Shown piece after piece: positions 52,646 to 62,612 of a DNA stretch of 64,000 nt. This DNA comes from Bacteroidales bacterium. Lineage in GTDB: Bacteria > Bacteroidota > Bacteroidia > Bacteroidales > UBA10428. Below the pieces are notes generated by a model. It was given only the letters and a program-made list of their open reading frames with translations, was not told the origin of the DNA and did no database searches. The stretch lies in contig JAFGKY010000105.1 in NCBI GenBank assembly GCA_016928305.1, positions 1 through 64,000 on the forward strand. Reading direction: 5' to 3'. A program made the position numbers and the translations under genes. Each line of letters opens with the position of its first letter. Position 1 is the stretch's first letter.

Positions 52646-55600
52646 TTATCGTATAAATACTATTTTTTCGGTTTTTATAAATTCTTCTGATTGTATTTGA
52701 ATAAAATAAACTCCTTCTGTTAAATGTAATTCACCCAGGTGAAGGATAAATTGCTGAAGACCCGTGCCGGTAGCAGCAATATTATGATTATAAACCCTGT
52801 GCCCGTTGATATCGGTTAATGAAAGGATTGCTGCTGTGCTGTTATGCAGCATAAATTCAATCCTTACATCATCACGGGTCGGATTAGGATAAATCCTCAT
52901 TTCGGAGGTGAATGCATTACCGGTGATACCGGTAGCCGTTAATGCAGTGACGGCAACCACATAAGGATTGCTGTTCAGAAAACCGTCATTTACGGTGAGT
53001 TTAACATCATACCGGCCGACAACATCCGGTGTAAACAACAAGGTATCTGTATCATAGGAATTTAATTCCACCGTGCTTCCGTCGGGCCGGTTTAAAATTT
53101 CCCATTGATACGAAATTTCATCATAGTCGGGATCATAGCTTCGCCGGGCATCAATTAAAATACCTGTGTTTACCGGTGTCCTGTAATTGGGGCGCCTGGT
53201 TAAAGCTACCGGGGGCCGGTTTTCATATGCATATATACTTACATACGAAGGTATACTTCTTTTGGCTCCGTTATCAACCTCCAGTAAATAGGTATATTTA
53301 CCTTCCATGTCGGGCGTGATCCCCGGGTTGCATACATGATCGGGTGGAGCCAAACTGCTGCCACCGGGTTTTGATATTAGTTCCCACTTGTAGGAAAGGA
53401 TTTGTCCATCGGGATCGTAACTACCGGAGCCGTCAAGTAACGCTTGTGCATTTACTTTTACACGTTTATCCGATCCGGCATCGGCATTCGGGATCCGGTC
53501 ATAACGTGTAGTCCAGTTTAAAGCATTATCGGCAAAGGCCTCTTCGTCTTTCCGTTGCAAGGCATACCCTCTTCCATCGGCCTCGGAAGGCCAGGGAGAT
53601 TCATCCTTGTATGCAACACTTTCCAGGGTCACATAGGCATAGGATAATCCCGTATCATTTTTGTAATAAATGGGTTCCTGGACTGAGATTGTCTCGGTGT
53701 TGTTTCTTAATTGTCCCTCATAATTGAAAACCCGGACATCCGGATCAATACTGCGGATATTCCTGAAAACACTGACAGCAAGCTCTTTTTCAACCAGGTA
53801 CAACGAGTCACCCGCATCAAGACTTACCCTGCCGGGAAACAGGAACCGGATTCCGTCGATTTTCCAGGTTACCAAGGAGTCATGCTCACTGAACAGGTTG
53901 ACAACCGAATCGGTTCGGTTCTTAAGAACAATATATTCAACATTTTCATTCGTGGGGTGATACATTATGGTCTTAAAGATAACAGGACTTTTCAGGAAGT
54001 TTTCATTGTTTGCCCCCAGGTACAACGTATCCAGCAAAGCCTGCTTACCTTCACCCATCGTGTTCAGATAATTTCCAAAGGAGGTGTTGATGGTTGTCGC
54101 ACCCACCTTATATTCGCAGATGAAATTTAAAATCCTTCCTTCGTTATCGGCTGAAAATACGTAGACTGACTCTCCTGCAGAAGAAATGGAGAACGCCTGT
54201 CCGAATTCATTTGTATCGAATCTGAGCGTATCATTCAGATAATGTCCTTCATGAAAAACAGTATACCCTTTCGATGGAACAACAGTCCCACCCGGAATGC
54301 GCCATTTAGCCGGATCATCTTTGTCATCCGAAAGGTACCCGTTCCCGATGTTTACATCGGAATACGTGGGATTATACAACTCAATGGCATCGGTTAGCGG
54401 AGCCTCTGAGTTGGCCAATACCTCGGTGATGACGAGGGTATCCGCCGATGGCGGCGGATCATCCCCGCCGGGGGAACCCAGCCAGTTGGTCGATATTCTC
54501 CAATCGCTCTTAAGCGCATACGACTGAGGGTTCCTGTAGCCGGAGAGCGCCAGCGTAAAGCCACTTCCATCGGTGGCATCATACCAAACCTTATCAAAAT
54601 TATAGGTGAAGTGTATCAACTGTGTACCGGAAGCTGATTCAAGGTATATTTCCTCCGCATCATTTTTCAGGTTGCCTTCGTATTGCCCGTGAGGTGCGAA
54701 TCCGTATAACCGTCTGAAACAGGCGGTATCGGAAGCGATAACCATAAAGCTGCCGGGTGGCATTAAACTGTTCCGGGGGAACTCATACCGTATACCCCGT
54801 GTAAATGCGTATCCTGAAATATCGATCGTATCGGTATGGCAGTTCTTCAGTTCAATGAATTCCAGGTCTTTACTTGCCAGTGTATCAACACCTATAACCT
54901 GCTGTTGGGGATTATAGCTGATCTCCGAAATTTTCAAATCAGTGCCTGTGTTTACGCTAATGACATGCTCAACCAGTGGACTCCATTCATCACCGGCTTT
55001 TATTCTGGCTTTTATGAAAACTGTTTGCAGGGCCATAATTTCATGCTCAAACAAAATGGCATCATCCGAAATACCTCCTCCGCTGACCCTCGGATCGGAT
55101 TCATTCAGCGTATAATAGATTTCACCCTTATCGTTGGGATTGATAAGGTCGAACATACTGCCTTTGGAGATCTGTATGCCGGCATCATTAAAAATAAAAT
55201 CACCGGAGTCGAGTTCCGGTGGATGGAGATCATTTAACCACCCCATATTTTTAAACTGGTTAATTACGATATCTGTTCTTTTTGGGAAATAGTTTTCCTG
55301 GAATTTTGCAACGACGGGAAGCCATGTATCTATCTTCGTATAAGGTATTATAGTACTTCCATATACATCGCCCCACCGGGCTGACTCTCCGATTATAGCC
55401 TGATCAATCTCTCCGGCCCTGAACATAAATCTTTCTGAATTTTTATCAGCGGTTAATGCGCCTTTATTGAATAAGTGGTGCCAGGCCCTGTCGGCGAACT
55501 TTTGCCTGTAATCCCTGTTCTCCATCAGTTTCTGATGCAACCAGGCAGGGTTGAATCTTTCAAAGTCTTCACCGGCAATGGTGGGTGAGTTGGTAATGTT

Positions 55601-57061
55601 ATCATTTACATTGGCAAATGCCGTTTCAGCATCGTGAACAAAGAATTTGAATCCGTCCGGACGCTCCCTGTTATAGATCCCGAAAAAGTTATTGATCCGG
55701 ATCCCTCCGTTAAGTTCTCCGGGGCCATCCCTGTTGGCAGCAAAATAAATGATGATCATATAGTCGATGAGATTATCGTCATCCAGCAGAATTGGATAAT
55801 CCGTATTTTTTGTGCCATCCGGATTTAATCCCAGGGCTTTAAAATAATTTTCATGTGAAAAACCTTGTTTGGCAATCTCCCACAGGATGCTGGCAGCATC
55901 CAGATTTCCGTCTGTGGCTTCCAGGGTATAAGGTTCCCAGTCATAAGAAGGTCCGGAAGATTTTATTACATCGTATTCTTCCTTATTTCCTCCGAAATAC
56001 GATGCAGCATAGTTTGCTTCCGGCCTTTCCTGTGTTTCATACAGGCCCCAGTACATGCCGTTTACATAGAGATGGTAATAGCGGCTGCGTGTATAGGGTT
56101 GCTGCATGTCACCCTGAAGATCCCGTGCAAAAAGATCGTGAATGAAGTCAGCATTGCTATTGCCCCCGGGAACATGCCAGCTGTTATTCTGATCACAACG
56201 CAGGTCAATTTTATCAAATTCATCAACGCCTTCATCATCAAACAAAGGATAGTTCAGTTTTCCGTTTCCGTATTCCTTGCGGAAAAACAGCCGGAATGCA
56301 TGTTTTGCAAAATTTCCCGAACTGCTCCATCCTCCACGGATACGTATACCGGTATTTGATTGAAATCCGGTCCCGAAAGAATTGATCAGCTCAATGGATC
56401 CGGATCTTTCCCATTCGATACCCGACCAGACGGAGTTGATATAAATGCCGGTTACCGGATCAAAAAAATTTGAGGGATCAGTCACCAGCGAGAGGGTTGG
56501 CACTCCCATATCTGTCATAACTCTCTCGAAAGACGAATAATATTCATCTTTTGCAACAACTTCAGGATCAATACCCAGATCCATGTGCTGATAATCAGCC
56601 CGCATCCAGTCAAGCAGATTTGGCGGGTAGGTGCAGGGCTCAAAAGACTGATCGGGCCAGTATGGTACAAGATCGGCTGAGATATCAGACTGGAATTTCA
56701 CCTCGGAGGGGAAAATATAAGTATGCGTTTCTACATTGCCTGTGTCGTTATTGCAAATGGCACATGCCCGCACGACAAAGCCGGGCGTAATGGCCCTGCC
56801 TTCACGGTTGAACGGACTGACGGAAATTGTTGCGGGTGAGGAACAAATCCTGGCATTTTCTGATGTCTTTGGATCGCTCCCATCCAGCGTGTAGGCTATA
56901 ACACAACCATCGGTATTTACGGTAAGGGTTAATTCAAAACTTGAGTTGTAATAACCTCTCTCATGGGAGAACGACAGGCGTGGCTCAACACCAGCGGAAT
57001 CTGGCCAAAAAAAACACAAAACAATACCGGACAGAATTACTCTTAAAACTGAACGCAACAT
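52646..57061 (-). CDS. T9SS-secreted CotH-like multidomain protein
   Basis: A 1471-residue secreted protein with a signal peptide. Residues of about 28-115 are chitobiase C-terminal-like (YTLDGSDPKTSENA). A CotH-kinase-like domain spans about 165-600 (IRIRGGWSSSGNFAKHAFRL, MYWGLYETQERP, FFVHDAETAF). A second chitobiase-type module is near 650-710. Lamin-tail-like (LTD) domains cover about 715-840, 870-980 and probably 1000-1130 (EFIELKN). Two PKD-like repeats lie at 1170-1365 (GSGSYDPDGQILSYKWEL; YDPDYDEISYQWEI). The end is a T9SS type A sorting domain (MRIYPNPTRDDV, GVYFIQIQ). The gene follows the other CotH gene by 46 bases. Confidence 0.88.
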   Translation of the reverse strand: MLRSVLRVILSGIVLCFFWPDSAGVEPRLSFSHERGYYNSSFELTLTVNTDGCVIAYTLDGSDPKTSENARICSSPATISVSPFNREGRAITPGFVVRACAICNNDTGNVETHTYIFPSEVKFQSDISADLVPYWPDQSFEPCTYPPNLLDWMRADYQHMDLGIDPEVVAKDEYYSSFERVMTDMGVPTLSLVTDPSNFFDPVTGIYINSVWSGIEWERSGSIELINSFGTGFQSNTGIRIRGGWSSSGNFAKHAFRLFFRKEYGNGKLNYPLFDDEGVDEFDKIDLRCDQNNSWHVPGGNSNADFIHDLFARDLQGDMQQPYTRSRYYHLYVNGMYWGLYETQERPEANYAASYFGGNKEEYDVIKSSGPSYDWEPYTLEATDGNLDAASILWEIAKQGFSHENYFKALGLNPDGTKNTDYPILLDDDNLIDYMIIIYFAANRDGPGELNGGIRINNFFGIYNRERPDGFKFFVHDAETAFANVNDNITNSPTIAGEDFERFNPAWLHQKLMENRDYRQKFADRAWHHLFNKGALTADKNSERFMFRAGEIDQAIIGESARWGDVYGSTIIPYTKIDTWLPVVAKFQENYFPKRTDIVINQFKNMGWLNDLHPPELDSGDFIFNDAGIQISKGSMFDLINPNDKGEIYYTLNESDPRVSGGGISDDAILFEHEIMALQTVFIKARIKAGDEWSPLVEHVISVNTGTDLKISEISYNPQQQVIGVDTLASKDLEFIELKNCHTDTIDISGYAFTRGIRYEFPRNSLMPPGSFMVIASDTACFRRLYGFAPHGQYEGNLKNDAEEIYLESASGTQLIHFTYNFDKVWYDATDGSGFTLALSGYRNPQSYALKSDWRISTNWLGSPGGDDPPPSADTLVITEVLANSEAPLTDAIELYNPTYSDVNIGNGYLSDDKDDPAKWRIPGGTVVPSKGYTVFHEGHYLNDTLRFDTNEFGQAFSISSAGESVYVFSADNEGRILNFICEYKVGATTINTSFGNYLNTMGEGKQALLDTLYLGANNENFLKSPVIFKTIMYHPTNENVEYIVLKNRTDSVVNLFSEHDSLVTWKIDGIRFLFPGRVSLDAGDSLYLVEKELAVSVFRNIRSIDPDVRVFNYEGQLRNNTETISVQEPIYYKNDTGLSYAYVTLESVAYKDESPWPSEADGRGYALQRKDEEAFADNALNWTTRYDRIPNADAGSDKRVKVNAQALLDGSGSYDPDGQILSYKWELISKPGGSSLAPPDHVCNPGITPDMEGKYTYLLEVDNGAKRSIPSYVSIYAYENRPPVALTRRPNYRTPVNTGILIDARRSYDPDYDEISYQWEILNRPDGSTVELNSYDTDTLLFTPDVVGRYDVKLTVNDGFLNSNPYVVAVTALTATGITGNAFTSEMRIYPNPTRDDVRIEFMLHNSTAAILSLTDINGHRVYNHNIAATGTGLQQFILHLGELHLTEGVYFIQIQSEEFIKTEKIVFIR

Positions 57062-57107
57062 GATTCATTAGTTATAGATTGTTGAAACAGGAACCTGTAT
57101 GATGATT

Positions 57108-59261
57108 TCATTTTTTTATGATCTTCTGCTGGAAGAAAACGATTCCGTTATTTTTCACCACTACTGCATACATGCCCGGAGCAAGTCGCGATAATGCAAA
57201 ACCGGTAACCGGTATCTCAGCTCTTGTATCCTCTGCATGAAACGCTTGTGAGGGAAAAATCATTCTGCCTGAAAGATCATAGATTTCAACGGTTATGGTT
57301 CCGGCTTCAACCGGCATTATGACCACGTTAAACTCGTTGGAAAACGGATTGGGATAGATGAAACAATGGTTTGCAAACGTTATATCGGGCACACCGCTTG
57401 GCATGGCATAGAAGATTTCCGGGATATTCGCATCTATCCATGCCAAACGGTTATGAATAAAGGATTTCATTGCTTGTATGTCTTCTTCATAGGAATGGGT
57501 TACATAGGATTCCATTTGCCCAAACAGAATTTTATCAATTACCGGCCATATTTCATAGTTTCTCACCCGGGCATTGAAAATAGAATGGGTCAGAGAATCA
57601 ATGTAAAACATCAGTGAATCAATCTGCAAAAATCCATTTTCTCTGAGGTAGTACCATTTGTCTGCCAGTTGCCGCGTGAATGAAGTGTCGCGCATTACTT
57701 TGGTAAGCTGAAGATAGACGTTGTTTGGCTCTGCAAACTGCCAGCCTGTGGTTAAGTACCCGTTTTGAAAATAGGCATTGCCGAACGCCAGGTCGTTGTC
57801 CCATAGCGGGCCGTACTTGATCCTTCCATCTCTGTCATCACGGTCTTTATAAGCATAATCACTCAGGTAATAGGCGTCGCAGTTTTTTATGGCCTCATTG
57901 ATGATTATGTAATCGATAAGTGATTGCTCATCGATGTATTTTCTGTATCCTTTAACAGGATCTGTAAGGTAAGGACTGTCCAGAACACTCAGAAATCCGT
58001 CGTAAAAACCTTGAATATAATTCTGTTGCACAGGAAGGATATCATCAACATCCGGATCCCGGCATTCCAGATTACCGTATTCAAGTGTGAACACATATCC
58101 TCCCGTCAGATCGTTGCCTGAAATATCCGTTTCATCCAGATTTGCTATATCCACACGGTTTGCATCCCTTTTTATCTTTTCGGTAAGAACGTACAGGCCA
58201 TGGTTCTCCCCGTTCATTATCAATTCACAATAACGCGTACGGGGTTGATAACGGCCTGTTTTCCGGCCTAACATAAAGGCCAGTTCATTTCGTATCTGGC
58301 TTTTGTCCGCAAACGGGCCGTATAAGATCCAGTCGTTTTCAGGTGGCATGCCCAACAGGGAAACATTGAGGTTATTGCCCAGACTATCCTGTGTTTCCAG
58401 GCCATAGGACTTTTTGGGAAAATCTTTCGAGGACTTGCCACGTATTTCGATGGAGATGTTACCATTATAACCTGAGAACGCGTCGGAAGGTTTATTAACC
58501 TGTCCATCGATAATCCCCATCTTGGCTTTATACCGTATATGGTGTGTTTGAAACCCATATTCATTGGTATTAATAACAACTATGGGAAACGATGTCGAAT
58601 CAATCGCCACCTGCTTGAAATAGCGTGACTGATCGACATACATATTATAGAATGTATTGGTGATATCAATCAATCTTACCTTAAACGAAAGATCAGAACC
58701 ATCGAGGCTGTCATTGTGAACCTGAAAAGCCAGTATGTTTTCACCGTTGACCAGGTATTTTGAAAGTGTATCCGTATCAAGATAATACCCGCATAAGGGA
58801 GAAAAATAATAACGATAGAAATAGGCTTCATGCGAGCGGTCGGTTAACCGGTCATGCGGAACAAATTCCCCCCATTTACCGAGATTCACCCTGGCAATTT
58901 CATTTCCGTTGATATAGGCCACAAATCCGTCATCGAAATCCACCATCAGGTTAGCCTTTTTAAACAGGCTTTTATCCTCGAGGTTAAAAGGAATTCTTAA
59001 ATAAACAGAAGGAGCTTTTTCAATGAGCGTTGTATCATCTCCGTCGCCATAACCAATACTTTTATATCCGTTTGACCACGATGCATCATTGAATCCCGGC
59101 AGGTTCCAGCCGGAAACGGGTTCAACAGAACCCGAAAAATATTTGTAAGGCGTTTTTCCGGTGAAAAGATTGGGCAATTCGGGAATCTGGGACAGGCTGG
59201 TTGATATGGAAAAAAGAGCCAATCCGGTTAAACAAATGAAAATTCTGAACATACGTGTCAT
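57108..59261 (-). CDS. T9SS-secreted CotH kinase family protein
   Basis: A 717-residue secreted protein. The start at 59261 (MTRMFRIFICLTGL; 59252 is an alternative) gives a signal peptide; a start at 59420 would add an unlikely leader. A jelly-roll-like N-terminal module (about 25-195, FDDGFVAYINGNEIARV) is followed by a well-conserved CotH domain (about 215-560). Its motif set is complete: IRGKSSKDFPKKSYGLE, GPFADKSQIRN, GLYVLTEKIKRDANRVDI, and GPLWDNDLAFGN. The last 80 residues are a T9SS type A sorting domain (CFIYPNPFSNEF, GMYAVVVKN). CotH kinases of spore formers phosphorylate coat proteins; the target here is unknown. Confidence 0.93.
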   Translation of the reverse strand: MTRMFRIFICLTGLALFSISTSLSQIPELPNLFTGKTPYKYFSGSVEPVSGWNLPGFNDASWSNGYKSIGYGDGDDTTLIEKAPSVYLRIPFNLEDKSLFKKANLMVDFDDGFVAYINGNEIARVNLGKWGEFVPHDRLTDRSHEAYFYRYYFSPLCGYYLDTDTLSKYLVNGENILAFQVHNDSLDGSDLSFKVRLIDITNTFYNMYVDQSRYFKQVAIDSTSFPIVVINTNEYGFQTHHIRYKAKMGIIDGQVNKPSDAFSGYNGNISIEIRGKSSKDFPKKSYGLETQDSLGNNLNVSLLGMPPENDWILYGPFADKSQIRNELAFMLGRKTGRYQPRTRYCELIMNGENHGLYVLTEKIKRDANRVDIANLDETDISGNDLTGGYVFTLEYGNLECRDPDVDDILPVQQNYIQGFYDGFLSVLDSPYLTDPVKGYRKYIDEQSLIDYIIINEAIKNCDAYYLSDYAYKDRDDRDGRIKYGPLWDNDLAFGNAYFQNGYLTTGWQFAEPNNVYLQLTKVMRDTSFTRQLADKWYYLRENGFLQIDSLMFYIDSLTHSIFNARVRNYEIWPVIDKILFGQMESYVTHSYEEDIQAMKSFIHNRLAWIDANIPEIFYAMPSGVPDITFANHCFIYPNPFSNEFNVVIMPVEAGTITVEIYDLSGRMIFPSQAFHAEDTRAEIPVTGFALSRLAPGMYAVVVKNNGIVFFQQKIIKK

Positions 59262-59442
59262 ATTTTCAAATCGGCTTACTAAAATAGGACACGTAATATA
59301 CAATTGATTTTGGAATAACCCTGAAGTGTGGGGAAAAAATGTCTGAACCGCAGATAACCACTGATTTATGGATAGACTATGATAAAGATGAGACAGGTAA
59401 GAATAAAATGCTGGCAACAAAAAAACATCATAGTCAATCTGT

Positions 59443-61359
59443 TTATCTGTGATATCTGCGGTCCAGGCTTTTCCACTTCAACCTGAGGCTGTTGCTTACA
59501 ACACTCACACTGCTCAGGGCCATGGCTGCTCCGGCGATCATCGGGTTCAGCAGGAATCCGTTAAGCGGGAATAAGATACCTGCTGCAATGGGTATGCCTA
59601 TAACATTGTAGATGAATGCCCAGAAGAGGTTTTGCCGGATGGTCCTGACGGTATTGTGGCTCAGACGGATTGCTGCCGGAATGACAGTCAGATCGCTGCT
59701 GATAATGGTCATTTTTGCAGCATCAATGGCAATATCCGAACCTTTTCCCATGGCAATGCTCACATCGGCTGTAGCGAGGGCCAGGCTGTCGTTAATTCCG
59801 TCACCTGTCATTCCAACGCGTTTCCCTTCTTTTTGCAGTGACGTGATAAAAGCCGCTTTTTCTGCAGGCAACATACCCGCTTTATATTCACGAATCCCTG
59901 TCTTTTTTGCCACGGCCTCAGCGGTCTGACGGTTGTCTCCGGTTAGCATAAATACCGCGAGACCCATTTGCTTTAATTCAGAAATGGCCCGGTGAGCACT
60001 GTCTTTGATTTTATCGGTAACTGAGATGACCGCCAGCACCTGCAAATGATCGGCAAAATATATTACGGTATGGGCCTGCTCCTCCCATTGACTTGCAGTT
60101 TCATTCAATCGCGAATCAACAGTAATATTATTTTCGAGCATGAGATTATAGCTTCCGGCAAAATACCTCTCATGGTTGAATGTTCCGCTAATACCCTTTC
60201 CGGTTAGACTGGTGATATCCTGAACCGGGACTGTGGATCCTGCTGGTTTAAGGTATTCAGAAACAGCCTCTGCAAGCGGATGGGCCGATACTTTTTCAAG
60301 GCTGAAAAGTATATTAATGAATTCAGCATTGTTTTCAGGCTGGAGCCACTCAATCCTGTCGACTGAAGGTTTACCCTCAGTAATAGTCCCTGTTTTATCG
60401 AACACCATGGCATTCAGTTTATGGATTTGTTCCAGTGCTTCGGCATCTTTTATCAGGATGTTGTTCGCTGCACCCTTCCCGATACCAACCATAATAGCGG
60501 TGGGTGTCGCCAGTCCCATGGCACAGGGACAGGCAATCACCAGCACGGTGACCATGGCCAGCAAGCCGTGGACTACTCCCTGTTCACCGCCAACCAACCA
60601 CCAGATGAAAAACGTGAAAATAGAGATGAGGATTACCACAGGTACGAAAACACCGGCAACTTTGTCAACCAGTTTCTGCACCGGGGCCTTGCTCCCCTGT
60701 GCTTCCTGAACCAGTCTGATGATGCCGCTTAATAACGTATCGGCGCCGACTTTTTCGGCAACAAACTGAAAGCTGCCTTTCTGATTCACCGTTCCGGCGA
60801 ATACGGTCGATTCTCTTTCTTTGATGACGGGCACTGGTTCGCCACTGATCATACTTTCATCAACATAACTGCTCCCTTGTATTACCCTGCCGTCAACCGG
60901 TATCTTTTCTCCCGGCTTAACCAGTAATATATTACCTGGTTTAACCTGTTCAATAGCAATTTCCATGGTCTGGTCATCTGGAAGGACTATCGTTACGGCT
61001 TTAGGCTGCAGCTCCATCAGTTTCCTTATAGCCGATGATGTGCTGGCTTTTGCTCTTTCTTCCAACAGTCTGCCCAGTAATATGAATGATATCACAACGG
61101 CTGCAGCCTCAAAATATACGTGTGCATGCAGGCCACGATTATCCCAGAATTCCGGAAACAGGGTGTTGAAAACGCTGAAGATATAAGCAATCCCTGTACT
61201 CAGGGCCACCAGGGTGTCCATATTGGCGCTGCGGTGTCGGAGCTGTTTCCATGCATTTATGAAAAAACTTCGGCCCAGCCCTATTACCACAGGTGTGGAG
61301 AGTACCCATAGGATATGGTTGGCATAACGTATTTCCATGAAAAACATACTGATCAACAC
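59443..61359 (-). CDS. copA: heavy-metal P1B-type ATPase, main part (CopA core)
   Basis: This frame carries the whole ATPase core: membrane segments with CPC (plus-strand 60523-60531; Cys403-Cys405 in the joined protein), the actuator motif in SGEPVPV, the phosphorylation site DKTGT (Asp447 joined), the HP locus (HPLAEAV) and GDGIND. The first codon of this open frame is a TTG (61359), deep inside the protein. The true N-terminus is the HMA segment at 61401-61736, in another frame. One extra base, or a -1 slip, on the A10 run at 61414-61423 joins both into 764 residues. It exports Cu(I). See the separate entries. Confidence 0.9.
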   Translation of the reverse strand: MLISMFFMEIRYANHILWVLSTPVVIGLGRSFFINAWKQLRHRSANMDTLVALSTGIAYIFSVFNTLFPEFWDNRGLHAHVYFEAAAVVISFILLGRLLEERAKASTSSAIRKLMELQPKAVTIVLPDDQTMEIAIEQVKPGNILLVKPGEKIPVDGRVIQGSSYVDESMISGEPVPVIKERESTVFAGTVNQKGSFQFVAEKVGADTLLSGIIRLVQEAQGSKAPVQKLVDKVAGVFVPVVILISIFTFFIWWLVGGEQGVVHGLLAMVTVLVIACPCAMGLATPTAIMVGIGKGAANNILIKDAEALEQIHKLNAMVFDKTGTITEGKPSVDRIEWLQPENNAEFINILFSLEKVSAHPLAEAVSEYLKPAGSTVPVQDITSLTGKGISGTFNHERYFAGSYNLMLENNITVDSRLNETASQWEEQAHTVIYFADHLQVLAVISVTDKIKDSAHRAISELKQMGLAVFMLTGDNRQTAEAVAKKTGIREYKAGMLPAEKAAFITSLQKEGKRVGMTGDGINDSLALATADVSIAMGKGSDIAIDAAKMTIISSDLTVIPAAIRLSHNTVRTIRQNLFWAFIYNVIGIPIAAGILFPLNGFLLNPMIAGAAMALSSVSVVSNSLRLKWKSLDRRYHR

Positions 61360-61397
61360 CAGTGGTATGGACAGAGTTATGGCCCAAACAGTCCTGT

Positions 61398-61423
61398 ATT
61401 TCAGCGACTGAAATTTTTTTTTT
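61398..61423 (-). promoter_or_regulatory. A10 slippery run and hairpin inside copA
   Basis: On the minus strand ten A residues (61414-61423) are followed immediately by ATTTCAG-TCG-CTGAAAT, a 7-bp hairpin (61398-61414, sharing one A with the run). The zero-frame stop TGA is in the hairpin at 61401-61403. A -1 shift, or an A added by the polymerase, moves into the ATPase frame ([18 protein letters not shown]). The fused reading then has 765 codons. A-runs of 9 or more are known sites of transcriptional slippage. Confidence 0.6.
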
Positions 61424-61736
61424 GAAGGTCAGCTAATTCATCTCTTGCGCTTTTAGTCTCATCGATAATCAGATCGTAACCGATTGACTGAATACTTTCT
61501 TTCAACTGCATCGGTTGAATGAGCCCGGGATCATATTCTACCTGTGCGGTTTGTGTGGCATAATTGACAATACCTTTCATTACCCCCGGTTGTTGGTTAA
61601 GGGTGGTTTCTATCCGGTTTGCACAGGCAGCACAGCCCATTCCGGTTACGGCAAATTGTTTTTTAACGGTTGCTTTATCCCGGTCTGAAGACCTGCTTTC
61701 AGGAGCAGTATATATTGTATTTTCATTGCTTTTCAT
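61401..61736 (-). CDS. copA: copper-binding HMA domain (zero-frame start of copA)
   Basis: A 111-residue reading. A polar N-terminus of about 26 residues precedes one HMA domain with the metal motif GMGCAAC (Cys35 and Cys38), then the beta-alpha-beta layout ([27 protein letters not shown]). The frame ends [14 protein letters not shown] at a stop 8 bases after the A run. If translated alone, it would be a soluble copper chaperone of CopZ type. With a one-base slip it is the N-terminus of CopA. The start ATG lies 5 bases after a -7 box. Confidence 0.85.
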   Translation of the reverse strand: MKSNENTIYTAPESRSSDRDKATVKKQFAVTGMGCAACANRIETTLNQQPGVMKGIVNYATQTAQVEYDPGLIQPMQLKESIQSIGYDLIIDETKSARDELADLQKKNFSR

Positions 61737-61741
61737 CGATC

Positions 61742-61749
61742 CAAATTTA
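61742..61749 (-). promoter_or_regulatory. -7 box adjoining the copA start (possible leaderless mRNA)
   Basis: On the minus strand TAAATTTG matches TAnnTTTG and ends 5 bases before the ATG at 61736. Transcription would begin at or within one or two bases of the start codon, suggesting a leaderless transcript. A -33 TTTG was not found. Confidence 0.45.
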
Positions 61750-61883
61750 CTGAATAAAGTTATCGTTTGTTGTAATCTACAGGATCTTCAATGGTCTTTT
61801 TATATTCATAGTAACAAATAAATCATGATAAGGTTCAGGCAATGGTTGCGGTTGGTTCGTATCAGGGTTTTTCATAAAACACT

Positions 61884-62531
61884 TTAACGATTATCACAAC
61901 GATTGCAGGTATTATTTCCACTGGCAGCTTTCTCGAAAGCCTCCCTGCCTTCTTTATAGGCAAACCAGGCAATTCCCACGGATCCTGCAATATCAAACCA
62001 GGCTATACCCAGCAGTTCATATAAAACACTTGAGGCAAGAAGGATAAAGGAAAGATAGAAACAGGTTCGTGTGCATTTGGCATCGGCAATGATGGCTTCT
62101 GAATTCAATTCCTTTCCTGTTTTTATCTTCATCTTCATTAAAATGAACATGGCTGACAGGGAAATAACCGAAATTATTATGCCTGCCAGCGTGGTTTCAG
62201 GTTTTTTATGAAGCAAGACTGAGAAAACGGAACCTGCAATGAGGCCGGCAGCGAGGATGTAAAATGATGTTCCGGTTATCCTTAATGCCTGTTTTTCAAA
62301 CGTGTCCCGGTCTGACACATGCTGCATGCCGGACTTTTTCATGCGGATTATCATATGCAGAATACCCATGCCCGAAATGACCTCCACAAAACTGTCAATT
62401 CCGAAACCAAGCAGTGCCAATGTTTCATCACTTGCGCCGAAAAAAACTGAAAAAATACCTTCCAGCAAATTATACACAATAGTGATAATAGCCAGGAAAA
62501 ATGCAGTATCGATTAATTTTAGCTTTTCCAT
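61884..62531 (-). CDS. CDF-like cation transporter
   Basis: A 215-residue membrane protein with about six hydrophobic segments. It resembles the membrane half of cation diffusion facilitators: segment 2 has GFGIDSFVEVISG (Asp46 and Glu50 in the D-x3-E position) and segment 5 begins SEAIIADAKCTRTC. There the usual HxxxD is CxxxC (Cys153, Cys157), so the metal site would be two acids plus two thiols. The C-terminal tail is short and ends with NNTCNRCDNR instead of a full cytoplasmic domain. It lies beside copA, so a soft metal such as copper or zinc is likely (inference). It ends 147 bases before the copA start. Confidence 0.8.
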   Translation of the reverse strand: MEKLKLIDTAFFLAIITIVYNLLEGIFSVFFGASDETLALLGFGIDSFVEVISGMGILHMIIRMKKSGMQHVSDRDTFEKQALRITGTSFYILAAGLIAGSVFSVLLHKKPETTLAGIIISVISLSAMFILMKMKIKTGKELNSEAIIADAKCTRTCFYLSFILLASSVLYELLGIAWFDIAGSVGIAWFAYKEGREAFEKAASGNNTCNRCDNR

Positions 62532-62612
62532 TTTATTGTATATTCATGTACAACAAAATGGATTAAATAAAGTTATTGGCCGGAGGATAAACAGGGTAAT
62601 ATCTTTATATAC

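Noticed and set aside
61398-61423. Plus-strand hairpin plus T10 that looks like a Rho-independent terminator
   Set aside because: Nothing on the plus strand is transcribed into it, the stem is AT-rich, and it is inside copA; a frameshift element is the better reading.
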